From Cryobacterium sp. (GTDB lineage Bacteria > Actinomycetota > Actinomycetes > Actinomycetales > Microbacteriaceae), in the NCBI GenBank assembly GCA_014376815.1, contig JACMQV010000124.1, positions 1 through 34,899 of the forward strand: 34,899 nucleotides of DNA, written 5' to 3'. Within the stretch, counting starts at the first letter, position 1, and every line of letters begins with the position of its first letter. Below, in pieces: positions 25,902-34,364 of the stretch. The notes under the pieces were generated by a model that worked only from the letters and a program-made list of their open reading frames with translations, was not told where the DNA came from and searched no databases. The translations under genes and the position numbers were made by a program.

Positions 25902-25930
25902 CATGCCCGCGCCGAGAGGGCGCGGGCATG
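25902..25930 (-). terminator. 12-bp perfect hairpin between yajC and secD
   Basis: CATGCCCGCGCC pairs with GGCGCGGGCATG around a five-base loop, 13 bases after the yajC stop and 23 bases before the secD start. No U-run follows. In this operon position it may be a partial terminator that lowers secDF relative to yajC, or an RNA-processing or stability element. Confidence 0.6.
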
Positions 25931-25943
25931 TGAGTGGGATTGG

Positions 25944-26336
25944 TTACGCGTCGCCCTTTTTGGGTTCTTCGTCGGTGCCTGCGTCAGCGACTCGCTGACC
26001 GAACTCGGGTTCATTAATGACAGCGGCGGAGTCCTGGTTCGGTTCGGCAACGGGTGCCTCCTCGGCCTCGGCCACCGTGGGTTCGACGACGCGGGCGATG
26101 GTCTGGCGGTGCAGCTGCACGACGGTTCCCGGCGCGATCTCGAGGGCGACCTTGTTCGCTTCCTCGTCGATCGAGAGGATGGTTCCGTACATGCCGAAGT
26201 TGGTCATGACCTCGGCGCCGGCAACCATCTGCGACTGCAGTGCGGCCTGGTCCTTCTGGCGCTTGCGGCTGTTGCGGAACATGAAGAACACGAGCGCCGC
26301 GAGAACGACGAGCATGACGAGAGTCAACGGATCCAT
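25944..26336 (-). CDS. yajC: Sec translocase accessory protein YajC
   Basis: A 130-residue single-pass inner-membrane protein that associates with SecDF. The membrane helix is at residues 4-20 (LTLVMLVVLAALVFFMF), followed by the basic RNSRKRQK and the conserved core GAEVMTNFGMYGTILSIDEEANKVALEIAPGTVVQLHRQTIARVV. The acidic tail of about 40 residues is longer than in E. coli. The nearest ribosome-binding-like GGAAGG is about 13 bases upstream, further than usual. It follows ruvB by 90 bases. Confidence 0.95.
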   Translation of the reverse strand: MDPLTLVMLVVLAALVFFMFRNSRKRQKDQAALQSQMVAGAEVMTNFGMYGTILSIDEEANKVALEIAPGTVVQLHRQTIARVVEPTVAEAEEAPVAEPNQDSAAVINEPEFGQRVADAGTDEEPKKGDA

Positions 26337-26426
26337 AAAACTGTGAAACCTTCCGATTGCGGCGCGATGGCCGAAGCTTGTGCGTCTGATTCGTTACGAA
26401 CCAACTCGAATTATAGGCCATCGAGG

Positions 26427-27476
26427 TTAGGGGACCTGCGGAGAACCGCCCTGCGGGCTCGCGAGGTCGAAATGCCGCCACGCTGCTGGAGTTGCCACGC
26501 GCCCTCGCGGGGTACGCGTGAGGAATCCTATCCTCACCAGGAACGGCTCCACGACCGCTTCGATCGTCTCTGACTCTTCTCCCACGGAAACCGCCAGGGT
26601 GTTGAGACCAACCGGCCCACCCCCAAAACGGGTCAGGATGATGCGCATCACCTCCCGGTCGAGCCGATCGAGCCCGATCGCATCAACGTCGTAGAGCTCG
26701 AGGGCCGCATGGACCGCGGCCAGGTCGGCCCCTCCCCCGTGCACCAGCGCATAGTCCCGTACCCGCCGGAGCAGCCGATTCGCGATTCTCGGCGTGCCGC
26801 GGCACCGCCCTGCGATTTCGGCCAGGGCCGCCCGGTCGATCGTGAGGTCGATCAGCGTGGCGGCGCGCGCCAGTACCTCCTCGAGCTCGTGGTCTGCGTA
26901 GAACTCGAGGTGGGCGGTGAAACCGAATCGGTCCCGAAGCGGGTTCGGCAGCAGCCCGGACCGGGTTGTGGCTCCCACCAGGGTGAACGGGGCGAGTTCG
27001 AGCGGTACCGAGGTGGCGCCAGCTCCCTTGCCCACCATGATGTCGATGCGGAAGTCCTCCATCGCCAGGTAGAGCATCTCCTCGGCCGAGCGGGCCATCC
27101 GGTGGATCTCGTCGATGAAGAGAACCTCGCCGGGGATCAGGGAGGAAAGCACGGCGGCCAGATCGCCCGCGTGCTGGATCGCCGGGCCGCTGGACATCCG
27201 CAGCGGTCGGTTGCCCTCGTAGGCGATGATCATGGCGAGTGTGGTCTTGCCCAGGCCGGGCGGCCCGGCCAGCAGGATGTGGTCTGGCGTGCGGGCCTGC
27301 ATCGTCGCTGCCGTCAGGAGCAGCTGGAGCTGCTTGCGCACCTTCTGCTGACCGACGAACTCCGTCAGGCTGCGAGGCCTGAGGGCTCCCTCGAACGCGA
27401 GTTCCGCGTCGCCTTCCAGCACGGGATTGGTCAGGTCGGCCCCCGGGCCGCCGGCGAGGCCCTGTTCGGGCGTCAT
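26427..27476 (-). CDS. ruvB: Holliday junction branch migration DNA helicase RuvB
   Basis: A 349-residue AAA+ motor that drives branch migration of Holliday junctions with RuvA. Walker [10 protein letters not shown] is at 71-79, Walker B is LFIDEIHRM near 117-125, the sensor region is [18 protein letters not shown] with the arginine finger, and the C-terminal winged helix ends in [21 protein letters not shown] 27476 overlaps the ruvA stop by four bases (ATGA), indicating coupled translation. Length is normal. Confidence 0.97.
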   Translation of the reverse strand: MTPEQGLAGGPGADLTNPVLEGDAELAFEGALRPRSLTEFVGQQKVRKQLQLLLTAATMQARTPDHILLAGPPGLGKTTLAMIIAYEGNRPLRMSSGPAIQHAGDLAAVLSSLIPGEVLFIDEIHRMARSAEEMLYLAMEDFRIDIMVGKGAGATSVPLELAPFTLVGATTRSGLLPNPLRDRFGFTAHLEFYADHELEEVLARAATLIDLTIDRAALAEIAGRCRGTPRIANRLLRRVRDYALVHGGGADLAAVHAALELYDVDAIGLDRLDREVMRIILTRFGGGPVGLNTLAVSVGEESETIEAVVEPFLVRIGFLTRTPRGRVATPAAWRHFDLASPQGGSPQVP

Positions 27477-28096
27477 GAGCGACGCTCCGAGGCCTGCTGG
27501 GCCGGGCCGAGCCGGGCCAGGACCAACCGGAGGAGACTGGCCACTCCGACCTGCTCAGGATCGGCCGCGTCGGCGAGGGTCTCCTCGACCGCCTGAGCCG
27601 CCACCCGCTCCGACCAGCCGAGCCCGATCAGGGCCGCCTGCACGTTCGTGGAGGCGCTCGTGGGGGCGGGGCGGGCGGAGGCGGCCACGGACGTCGTGAC
27701 GAAGACCTTGCCGGCCAGGGAGAGCACGATCAGCTTGGCTGTCTTGGGGCCGATCCCGCTGACCTTGCGGAAGGCGGCGTCATCCTCGGATGCGACCGCC
27801 TGCGCGACCTGGTTCGGGCTGAGAACGGCGAGCACTCCGAGGGCAGATTTCGGTCCGACCCCGGTCACCCCGACCAGCAACTCGAACACCTCGAGTTCGT
27901 CGGAGTCCGGAAAACCGTAGAGCGTCAGCGAGTCTTCCCGCACGATCAGCGTGGTCGAGAGCCGGGCCTCGGCGCCGACCCGGAGCGTCAGCGCGGTCGC
28001 CGGGGTGACCTGCAGGGCCAGCCCCACTCCCCCGACCTCGAGCACGGCCGTGGAACCCAGGGCAGACAGGACGAGGCCACGTACGGATGCAATCAC
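27473..28096 (-). CDS. ruvA: Holliday junction branch migration complex subunit RuvA
   Basis: A 207-residue tetrameric junction-binding protein. Domain I is an OB fold ([10 protein letters not shown] ... [15 protein letters not shown]). Domain II has two helix-hairpin-helix motifs, [14 protein letters not shown] and [16 protein letters not shown], that grip the junction arms. A flexible Ala/Ser/Pro linker is followed by domain III ([16 protein letters not shown]), which binds RuvB. The start is GTG 28096, overlapping the ruvC stop (GTGA). Confidence 0.96.
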   Translation of the reverse strand: MIASVRGLVLSALGSTAVLEVGGVGLALQVTPATALTLRVGAEARLSTTLIVREDSLTLYGFPDSDELEVFELLVGVTGVGPKSALGVLAVLSPNQVAQAVASEDDAAFRKVSGIGPKTAKLIVLSLAGKVFVTTSVAASARPAPTSASTNVQAALIGLGWSERVAAQAVEETLADAADPEQVGVASLLRLVLARLGPAQQASERRS

Positions 28097-28695
28097 CGCT
28101 TCAGACTACGGGGCGCCGGCGACACGGAGCCGCGCTCGGCGGCGCGCCATGCCTTCTGGGCCGGGGTCAGCGTGCCGGGCGCCACTGCGGCGCCGGTCGG
28201 AAGGGTGCCTCCGGATGCCCCGGTACGCCAGGCGTGGCAGATGGCGATGGCCAGCGCGTCGGCGGCATCCGCCGGCTTGGGCACCTCGGCCAGGCCCAGC
28301 ACCCGGGCGACCATCGTGCCGACCTGCGCCTTGTCGGCGGAGCCGTAGCCGGTGATCGCGGCTTTGACCTCGCTGGGCGTGTGCAGTGTGACGGTCAGGC
28401 CGCGCTGGGCCGCGAGGAGCAGGGCAACACCGCTGATCTGAGCCGTGCCCATGACCGTGCTCACGTTGTTCTGGGCGAAGACCCGCTCAATGGCGACAAA
28501 CTCGGGCTGGTGCCGGTCGAGTAGTTCCTCGAGCCCTTGGCTGATCAGCAGGAGCCTCTGTTCGAGCGGAAGGCCGGCCGCGCTCCGGAGCACGGCCACG
28601 TCGACGAGGGTCGCGGTGCGGTTGGGGTTGACGTCGACCACGCCCACACCGCAACGGGTCAGCCCGGGATCGATTCCCAGTACCCGGACTGACAC
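28093..28695 (-). CDS. ruvC: Crossover junction endodeoxyribonuclease RuvC
   Basis: A 200-residue RNase H-fold resolvase that cuts Holliday junctions symmetrically. The catalytic acids are in [12 protein letters not shown] (Asp9), [10 protein letters not shown] (Glu), and [11 protein letters not shown] (last two Asp). [13 protein letters not shown] is the conserved DNA-contact block. The C-terminal 35 residues after HAWRTG are low-complexity. GTG 28695 has GAGGAC immediately upstream, a short spacing, and lies 5 bases after the yebC stop. Confidence 0.96.
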   Translation of the reverse strand: MSVRVLGIDPGLTRCGVGVVDVNPNRTATLVDVAVLRSAAGLPLEQRLLLISQGLEELLDRHQPEFVAIERVFAQNNVSTVMGTAQISGVALLLAAQRGLTVTLHTPSEVKAAITGYGSADKAQVGTMVARVLGLAEVPKPADAADALAIAICHAWRTGASGGTLPTGAAVAPGTLTPAQKAWRAAERGSVSPAPRSLKR

Positions 28696-28700
28696 GTCCT

Positions 28701-29465
28701 CTACTCGGCTTCGGCCTGGAGCTCCGCGATGACTTCGGGCGACACGTCGTAGTTGCTGTAGATGTTCTGCACGTCGTCGAGCTCCTCGAGCGCGTCGATC
28801 AGTTTGAACACCTTGCGGGCGGTGTCGGCGTCGACCTCGATCTTGAGCTGGGGCACGAACGCGATGTCGGCCGAGTCGTAGTCGATCCCGGCAGCCTGGA
28901 GGGCGGTGCGGGTGGCGACGAGGTCGTGCGCCTCGCTGAAGACCTCGAACTTATCCCCGTCGTCGACGACCTCTTCGGCACCGGCGTCGAGCACGGCCGC
29001 GAGCACGTCGTCTTCGGTGACGTTGTTGCCCTTGGGCACCACGACGATGCCCTTGCGGTGGAAGTTGTAGGCCACGCTGCCGGGATCGGCCATGTTGCCG
29101 CCGTTGCGGGAGACGATCGTGCGCACCTCCGCGGCGGCACGGTTCTTGTTGTCGGTCAGACATTCGATCATGATCGCGACGCCGTGCGCGGCGTAGCCCT
29201 CGTACATGATGGTCGTGTAATCGACGACCTCACCAGCGAGACCCGCGCCGCGCTTGACGGCGCGGTCGATGTTGTCGTTGGGGACGGAGGTCTTCTTGGC
29301 CTTCTGGATCGCATCGACCAGGGTCGGGTTTCCCGAGAGGTCGGCACCGCCCATGCGGGCCGCCACTTCGATGTTCTTGATCAGCTTGGCGAAGGCCTTG
29401 GCCCGACGAGAGTCGGTGACCGCCTTCTGGTGCTTCGTTGTCGCCCACTTGGAATGTCCGGACAT
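28701..29465 (-). CDS. yebC: YebC/PmpR family DNA-binding or translation-associated protein
   Basis: A 254-residue YebC/TACO1-family protein. The N-terminal [25 protein letters not shown] and the blocks [30 protein letters not shown] and [28 protein letters not shown] are the standard signatures. Members have been reported both as transcriptional regulators and as factors easing ribosome stalling on polyproline; which applies here cannot be told from sequence. It heads the ruvCAB operon, a common arrangement, and a likely promoter with a 5' hairpin lies at 29585-29609. Confidence 0.95.
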   Translation of the reverse strand: MSGHSKWATTKHQKAVTDSRRAKAFAKLIKNIEVAARMGGADLSGNPTLVDAIQKAKKTSVPNDNIDRAVKRGAGLAGEVVDYTTIMYEGYAAHGVAIMIECLTDNKNRAAAEVRTIVSRNGGNMADPGSVAYNFHRKGIVVVPKGNNVTEDDVLAAVLDAGAEEVVDDGDKFEVFSEAHDLVATRTALQAAGIDYDSADIAFVPQLKIEVDADTARKVFKLIDALEELDDVQNIYSNYDVSPEVIAELQAEAE

Positions 29466-29584
29466 GAATCTCCCGCTGTCTCGCTTGGCTCTCGAATGGT
29501 GTGTGGTGCTGCCCGCTGCGTCACTGCTGCTGAGGCACTGCTCTGCTCAGGCGCTGCTTGTGCGCTGGTCTTACGCTGGTCGTC

Positions 29585-29609
29585 GCACCCGAAGGTGCCC
29601 CCCATTCTA
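29585..29609 (-). promoter_or_regulatory. Candidate -10 (TAGAAT) and 5'-terminal UUCG hairpin of the yebC-ruvCAB message
   Basis: TAGAAT occupies 29609-29604 on the minus strand. Six G residues later GCACC-TTCG-GGTGC (29598-29585) forms a 5-bp stem with a stable C(UUCG)G tetraloop. The expected transcription start falls at the first bases of the stem, so the RNA would begin with the hairpin. No clear -35 is seen. About 120 bases of leader remain before yebC. Confidence 0.45.
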
Positions 29610-29635
29610 ACCCGCGGTGCCCGAGGGGACAGGCT

Positions 29636-30178
29636 TCACGCGCCCGGGGGCCGGTCGAGGATCTTCTGGAGAGTGCGCAGGTTGCGTGTCGTGGTGGTGG
29701 CCCGATATCTGGCCCTGCCGCTCAGCTTGCTGAACGGGCTGTTGACGCCGACCGAGCGCCGCACCTGCCAGTACAACACCCCGGCGCCCGTCCTGACCTG
29801 TTCCGTGTCGGGGTCCGGCTGGCCGGCCGCGTCGCTGAGTTCCTCCAACACGGACGGGTCGGACCCGAACACGACGTACGGATGCCACCCGTCGCGGTCC
29901 GCGTCGAACGGGAACGCCCGCACCACGCCGGCGAGCGACTCGGCGTCGGCGAGCACGATCCAGGCCTGGTAGCCGAAGGTGTCGGAGAGCGCCCGCTCGA
30001 TCCGGGACTTCGTTGCCGCGGCATCCGTCTCGCTCGTTGTGAACAGTACGTTGCCGCTGGCCAGCACGGTGCTGACCTGGGTGTAGCCGAGGTCCCGGAA
30101 CACGGATTGCAGGGCCGCCATCCCGATGTTGATGCCGTTGACGTTGATGCCGCGCAGGAGGGCCACCGACCGGGTCAT
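29636..30178 (-). CDS. DUF1697 family protein
   Basis: A 180-residue DUF1697 protein. The signature N-terminus VALLRGINVNGINIGMAALQ is followed by LGYTQVSTVLASGNVLF and, later, SDTFGYQAWIVLADAESLAGVV, all standard for the family. The C-terminal ARYRATTTTRNLRTLQKIL matches the conserved closing block (usually TTRNWNTVxKL). Function is unknown; the fold is alpha/beta. ATG 30178 lies 9 bases after the pdxT stop, so it is probably the last gene of the thrS-HIT-pdxST group. Confidence 0.9.
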   Translation of the reverse strand: MTRSVALLRGINVNGINIGMAALQSVFRDLGYTQVSTVLASGNVLFTTSETDAAATKSRIERALSDTFGYQAWIVLADAESLAGVVRAFPFDADRDGWHPYVVFGSDPSVLEELSDAAGQPDPDTEQVRTGAGVLYWQVRRSVGVNSPFSKLSGRARYRATTTTRNLRTLQKILDRPPGA

Positions 30179-30187
30179 GTGGGGACT

Positions 30188-30781
30188 CTAGCCGTGAAAA
30201 CCGGCCGCGGCCACCTTGCCGAGGAAGTACTCGTGGAAACGGTGCTCCCCCGTGATCTCGGGGTGGAAGGACGTACCGAGCAGGTTGCCCTGTTCCACGG
30301 CGACGCAGCGGCCGTCGGCGAGCGTGGCCAGGGCGTGCGCCCGCGGCCCCACGGTCTGCACGACCGGGGCCCGGATGAACACGGCGTGCACGGGAGTGTC
30401 GCCGAGCACCGGCACGTCGAGGTCGGTCTCGAACGAGAGCGTCTGGGAACCGAAGGCATTCCGCCGCACACTGATGTCGAACCCGCCGATGCTCTGTTGA
30501 CCGGCGATTCCGTCGATGACGGTGTCGGCGAGCATGATCAGCCCGGCGCAGGTTCCGTAGACGGGCAGCCCGCCTCGCACGGCGGCGGAGAGCGGTCCGG
30601 CCAGCCCGAACGCGCGAGCCAGTTTGTCCATCACGCTGGATTCGCCGCCCGGAATCACCAGTCCGCTGATGCGGGCCAGTTCCTCCGGGCGGCGAACGAG
30701 TTCGACGTCGGCGCCGAGGGACCGAAGAACCTCGGCATGCTCCCGAAAATCACCCTGAAGGGCGAGAACTCCAACGCTCAC
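30188..30781 (-). CDS. pdxT: PLP synthase glutaminase subunit
   Basis: A 197-residue class I glutamine amidotransferase that delivers ammonia to PdxS for pyridoxal 5'-phosphate synthesis. It has VGVLALQGDFREH at the start, GGES in IPGGESSVMDKL, nucleophile Cys in YGTCAGLIML, and the His-Glu pair in FHPEITGE. The start is GTG 30781, ten bases after the pdxS stop; the ribosome-binding site is weak, so coupling to pdxS is likely. The open frame extends into pdxS in another phase, which is not used. Confidence 0.95.
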   Translation of the reverse strand: MSVGVLALQGDFREHAEVLRSLGADVELVRRPEELARISGLVIPGGESSVMDKLARAFGLAGPLSAAVRGGLPVYGTCAGLIMLADTVIDGIAGQQSIGGFDISVRRNAFGSQTLSFETDLDVPVLGDTPVHAVFIRAPVVQTVGPRAHALATLADGRCVAVEQGNLLGTSFHPEITGEHRFHEYFLGKVAAAGFHG

Positions 30782-30791
30782 GGACGAGTGA

Positions 30792-31688
30792 CTACCAGCC
30801 GCGCTCGGAGAGGCGGTGCGGGGCGGCCAGGTCGGACACGTTGATGCCGACCATGGCCTCGCCCAGTCCGCGCGACACGGCGGCGATGACGCTGGGGTCG
30901 TCGTAGAAGGTGACGGCCTTGACGATGGCGTTCGCACGCGCCTGCGGGTTGCCGGACTTGAAGATGCCCGAGCCGACGAACACACCGTCAGCGCCCATCT
31001 GCATCATCAGAGCCGCGTCGGCCGGGGTGGCCACGCCGCCGGCGACGAACAAGACGACGGGGAGCTTGCCGGTGATGGCGATCTCGGCGACGAGCTCGTA
31101 GGGCGCCTGGAGTTCCTTGGCGGCGACGTACAGCTCGTCCTTGCTCAGCGAGGACAGTCGAGCGATCTCACCCTTGATGGTGCGGATGTGCTTCATGGCC
31201 TCGGAGACGTCGCCGGTGCCGGCCTCGCCCTTGGACCTGATCATGGCTGCGCCCTCGGTGATGCGGCGCAGCGCCTCCCCCAGGTTCGTGGCGCCACAGA
31301 CGAAGGGAACGGTGAAGTTCCACTTGTCGATGTGGTTGACGTAGTCGGCGGGGCTCAGCACCTCGGACTCGTCGATGTAGTCGACGTTCAGGGCCTGCAG
31401 AATCTGCGCTTCGACGAAGTGGCCGATGCGCGCCTTGGCCATGACCGGGATGGAGACCTCGGCGATGATGCTGTCGATCAGGTCGGGGTCGCTCATCCGG
31501 GCGACACCGCCCTGGGAACGGATGTCGGCCGGCACTCGCTCGAGGGCCATGACGGCGACGGCGCCGGCATCCTCTGCGATGCGCGCCTGTTCGGCGTTGA
31601 CGACGTCCATGATGACGCCGCCCTTCATCATGTCGGCGAGTCCGCGCTTGACGCGGCTCGAACCAAAGGCGGAAGTGGTTTCAGTCAT
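30792..31688 (-). CDS. pdxS: PLP synthase lyase subunit
   Basis: A 298-residue TIM-barrel synthase that combines ribose 5-phosphate, glyceraldehyde 3-phosphate and ammonia into pyridoxal 5'-phosphate, in complex with PdxT. Signatures are [53 protein letters not shown] with the active-site Lys, and [18 protein letters not shown]-like [18 protein letters not shown] 31688 lacks a Shine-Dalgarno site, but TAGAAT ends 7 bases upstream, so the message may be leaderless. It is followed directly by pdxT. Confidence 0.97.
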   Translation of the reverse strand: MTETTSAFGSSRVKRGLADMMKGGVIMDVVNAEQARIAEDAGAVAVMALERVPADIRSQGGVARMSDPDLIDSIIAEVSIPVMAKARIGHFVEAQILQALNVDYIDESEVLSPADYVNHIDKWNFTVPFVCGATNLGEALRRITEGAAMIRSKGEAGTGDVSEAMKHIRTIKGEIARLSSLSKDELYVAAKELQAPYELVAEIAITGKLPVVLFVAGGVATPADAALMMQMGADGVFVGSGIFKSGNPQARANAIVKAVTFYDDPSVIAAVSRGLGEAMVGINVSDLAAPHRLSERGW

Positions 31689-31695
31689 AGCTTTG

Positions 31696-31701
31696 ATTCT
31701 A
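31696..31701 (-). promoter_or_regulatory. Candidate -10 of pdxS, placed for a leaderless transcript
   Basis: TAGAAT on the minus strand ends exactly 7 bases before the A of the pdxS ATG, which is the usual distance from a -10 to the transcription start. It lies in the 68-base gap after the HIT gene. The -35 region shows no good match. Confidence 0.45.
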
Positions 31702-31756
31702 TTCCTTGGGTGTGGTCGGACGCGCCCGGCGGGTGCCGGTGAAGAGGTATATACGG

Positions 31757-32320
31757 CTAGTTGCCATCTTGGGGCCAGCCGCCTGCCACTTCTCGGCGCA
31801 CATCGCCCAGAAGCCGGGGAATGGCCTTGGTTCCGGCGATGATCGGGAAGAAATTCGAGTCGAGCGCCCACCGCGGAACGATGTGCTGGTGCAGATGCCC
31901 GGCGATGCCCGCACCCGCGATCCGGCCCTGGTTCATTCCGATGTTGAAGCCGTCGCAGTGGGAGACCGCCGTGAGCACGCCCATGGCGATCTGGGTCAGG
32001 CTGCCGATCTCGGCGACCTCCTCCGGCGAGGCTTCGTCGTATGTCGCAATATGCCGGTACGGGCATACCAGCAGGTGGCCGCTGTTGTAGGGGAACAGGT
32101 TGAGGAGAACGTAGGCATGACGGCCGCGGGCTACGATCAGGGCCTTCTCGTCGTCCATCATTGGCGCCAGGCAGAACGGGCAGTCGTCGGCGTGCGGCTG
32201 CTGGCCGTCCTGGATGTAGACGAGGCGGTGCGGGGTCCACAGGCGCTGGAACGCATCCGGCACGGCCGCGAAGTCGGAGGACTGCTCGATTCCCTCGAAC
32301 CCCCCGGTGTCGCCGGCCAT
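31757..32320 (-). CDS. HIT domain nucleotide hydrolase/phosphorylase
   Basis: A 187-residue histidine-triad protein. The triad is [10 protein letters not shown] near residue 145-155; the N-terminal DDCPFC and the [19 protein letters not shown] segment match the AP4A phosphorylase-like group encoded after thrS in Actinobacteria. It probably acts on dinucleoside polyphosphates or a related nucleotide; the exact substrate is inferred. The gene starts one base after the thrS stop (TGAGATG), so it is translationally coupled. In many Actinobacteria the next genes are for phosphatidylinositol and its mannosides; here pdxS follows directly. Confidence 0.92.
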   Translation of the reverse strand: MAGDTGGFEGIEQSSDFAAVPDAFQRLWTPHRLVYIQDGQQPHADDCPFCLAPMMDDEKALIVARGRHAYVLLNLFPYNSGHLLVCPYRHIATYDEASPEEVAEIGSLTQIAMGVLTAVSHCDGFNIGMNQGRIAGAGIAGHLHQHIVPRWALDSNFFPIIAGTKAIPRLLGDVRREVAGGWPQDGN

Positions 32321-32321
32321 C

Positions 32322-34289
32322 TCAGGCCTGGCCCTGAGTCGTGACCTGGGCGCGCGTCTCGATCGAGGCGACGATGCGACGGATGGCGTCGTCCACGGGC
32401 ACCCCGTTCTCCTGCGTGCCGTCGCGGAAGCGGAAGCTCACCGCACCGTTGGTCTGGTCGTCCTCGCCCACGATCAGCTGGAACGGCACCTTCGCCTTGG
32501 TGTGGTTGCGGATCTTCTTCTGCATGCGGTCGTCGGAGTGGTCGACCTGGGCGCGCACCCCGGCGGCCTTCAGCCGGCCGACGATCTCGTCGAGGTAGGG
32601 GCCGTACTGCTCGGACACCGGGATGCCGACGACCTGAACCGGGGACAGCCAGACCGGGAACGCCCCGGCGTAGTGTTCGGTGAGCACAGCGAAGAAGCGT
32701 TCGATCGACCCGAACAGGGCCCGGTGGATCATCACGGGGCGCTGACGCGAGCCGTCCGGCGCCGTGTACTCGAGGTCGAAACGCTCGGGCAGGTTGAAGT
32801 CCAGCTGGATGGTCGACATCTGCCAGGTGCGGCCGATCGCGTCACGCGCCTGAACCGAGATCTTCGGACCGTAGAACGCCGCCCCGCCCGGGTCGGCGAC
32901 GAGGTCGAGGCCGGATGCTTCGGCGACCTCACGCAGGGTGTCGGTCGCTTCCTCCCAGGCTTCGTCGCTGCCCACGAACTTCTTCGGGTCCTTCGTGGAC
33001 AGCTCGAGGTAGTAGTCCTCGAGGCCGTAGTCGGCGAGCAGCTTGAGCACGAAGTTGAGCGTGGAGGTGAGCTCCTCCTTCATGCCCTCGCGGGTCGTGT
33101 AGATGTGGGCGTCATCCTGGGTCATGCCGCGCACCCGGGTGAGCCCGTGCACGACGCCGGACTTCTCGTAGCGGTAGACCGAACCGAATTCGAACAGGCG
33201 CATCGGCAGGTCACGGTAGCTGCGGCCGCTGGAGCGGAAGATCAGGTTGTGGAACGGGCAGTTCATGGGCTTGAGGTAGTAGTCCACGCCCTGGCGGGTC
33301 ATGTGGCCCTCGGCGTCGTATTCCGCGTCGAGTTTCATCGGCGGGAACATGCCGTCCGAGTACCAGTCCAGGTGCCCCGACGTTTCGAACAGGTTCGACT
33401 TGGTGATGTGGGGCGTGTAGACGAAGTCGTAGCCGGCCTCGGCGTGGCGCTTGCGGGAGTAGTCCTCCATCTCCTGGCGGATGATGCCGCCTCGGGGGTG
33501 GAAGACCGGCAGGCCGGAACCGATCTCCTCGGGGAAGCTGAACAGGTCCAGTTCCGCGCCGAGCTTGCGGTGGTCGCGCTTGGCGGCCTCCTCCTGGCGG
33601 GCCTGGTAGGCGCGCAGTTCGTCCTTGGTGGGCCAGGCGGTGCCGTAGATGCGCTGCAGCTGCGGGTTCTTCTCGGAGCCGCGCCAGTACGCCGCTGCCA
33701 GTCGGGTCAGGGAGTAGCCGTTGCCGATCATGCGGGTGTTCGGCAGGTGAGGCCCACGGCAGAGGTCTTTCCACACGGTTTCGCCGGTCTTCGGGTCCAC
33801 GTTGTCGTAGATGGTGAGTTCGGCGCCCCCGACCTCGACAGACTCGTTGTCGGCGCTCTCCGCCGCCCCGCCCTTCAACCCGATCAGTTCGAGCTTGTAG
33901 GGCTCGGCGGCGAGTTCCTCCCTGGCCTGGTCGTCGGTCACGACCCGGCGCACGAAACGCTGGCCCTGGCGGATGATCCGGTCCATGGCCTTCTCGAGGG
34001 ACTTGATGTCATCCGGGGTGAACGCCTCGGCCACATCGAAGTCGTAGTAGAAACCGTCGGTCACGGGCGGGCCGATACCCAGGCGCGCTGCGGGATTGAC
34101 GGTCTGCACGGCCTGCGCGAGCACGTGGGCCGCCGAGTGGCGCAGGATGCTGAGGCCGTCCGGCGAGCCGATCGTCACCGGTTCGACGGCATCCGTTGGA
34201 GTCACCGTCGTGGCGAGATCCTTGAGCTCGCCGTTGACGCGCATTGCGACAACGGACCGGTCGGTGAAAAGCTCAAAGCCGTCAGCCAC
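32322..34289 (-). CDS. thrS: Threonine--tRNA ligase
   Basis: A 655-residue class II aminoacyl-tRNA synthetase. The editing domain has HSAAH at residues 51-55, the HxxxH motif. The catalytic core has MNCPFHN with the zinc-binding Cys, [13 protein letters not shown], and [12 protein letters not shown], and the anticodon-binding domain follows. The N-terminal TGS domain looks half-length: in E. coli the same HxxxH lies about 22 residues further in. GTG 34289 is firmly set, with GAGGAG 8 bases upstream and an in-frame TGA just before it, so the short N-terminus is real. It is followed by the HIT gene after one base. Confidence 0.96.
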   Translation of the reverse strand: MADGFELFTDRSVVAMRVNGELKDLATTVTPTDAVEPVTIGSPDGLSILRHSAAHVLAQAVQTVNPAARLGIGPPVTDGFYYDFDVAEAFTPDDIKSLEKAMDRIIRQGQRFVRRVVTDDQAREELAAEPYKLELIGLKGGAAESADNESVEVGGAELTIYDNVDPKTGETVWKDLCRGPHLPNTRMIGNGYSLTRLAAAYWRGSEKNPQLQRIYGTAWPTKDELRAYQARQEEAAKRDHRKLGAELDLFSFPEEIGSGLPVFHPRGGIIRQEMEDYSRKRHAEAGYDFVYTPHITKSNLFETSGHLDWYSDGMFPPMKLDAEYDAEGHMTRQGVDYYLKPMNCPFHNLIFRSSGRSYRDLPMRLFEFGSVYRYEKSGVVHGLTRVRGMTQDDAHIYTTREGMKEELTSTLNFVLKLLADYGLEDYYLELSTKDPKKFVGSDEAWEEATDTLREVAEASGLDLVADPGGAAFYGPKISVQARDAIGRTWQMSTIQLDFNLPERFDLEYTAPDGSRQRPVMIHRALFGSIERFFAVLTEHYAGAFPVWLSPVQVVGIPVSEQYGPYLDEIVGRLKAAGVRAQVDHSDDRMQKKIRNHTKAKVPFQLIVGEDDQTNGAVSFRFRDGTQENGVPVDDAIRRIVASIETRAQVTTQGQA

Positions 34290-34364
34290 GTGTATTACTC
34301 CTCAGTATTGTGCGAACCCCTCCAACTTTAGCGGCGCACGTCGAGCAGTCCTTTCTCCCGCCGG

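Noticed and set aside
32307-34331. A very long plus-strand open frame antisense to thrS
   Set aside because: It is a G+C-rich shadow of thrS with no recognisable domain, and thrS is certain.
34290-34364. T-box or other riboswitch ahead of thrS
   Set aside because: The leader is only 75 bases to the next gene, with no T-box sequence or specifier stem; actinobacterial T-boxes usually serve ileS.
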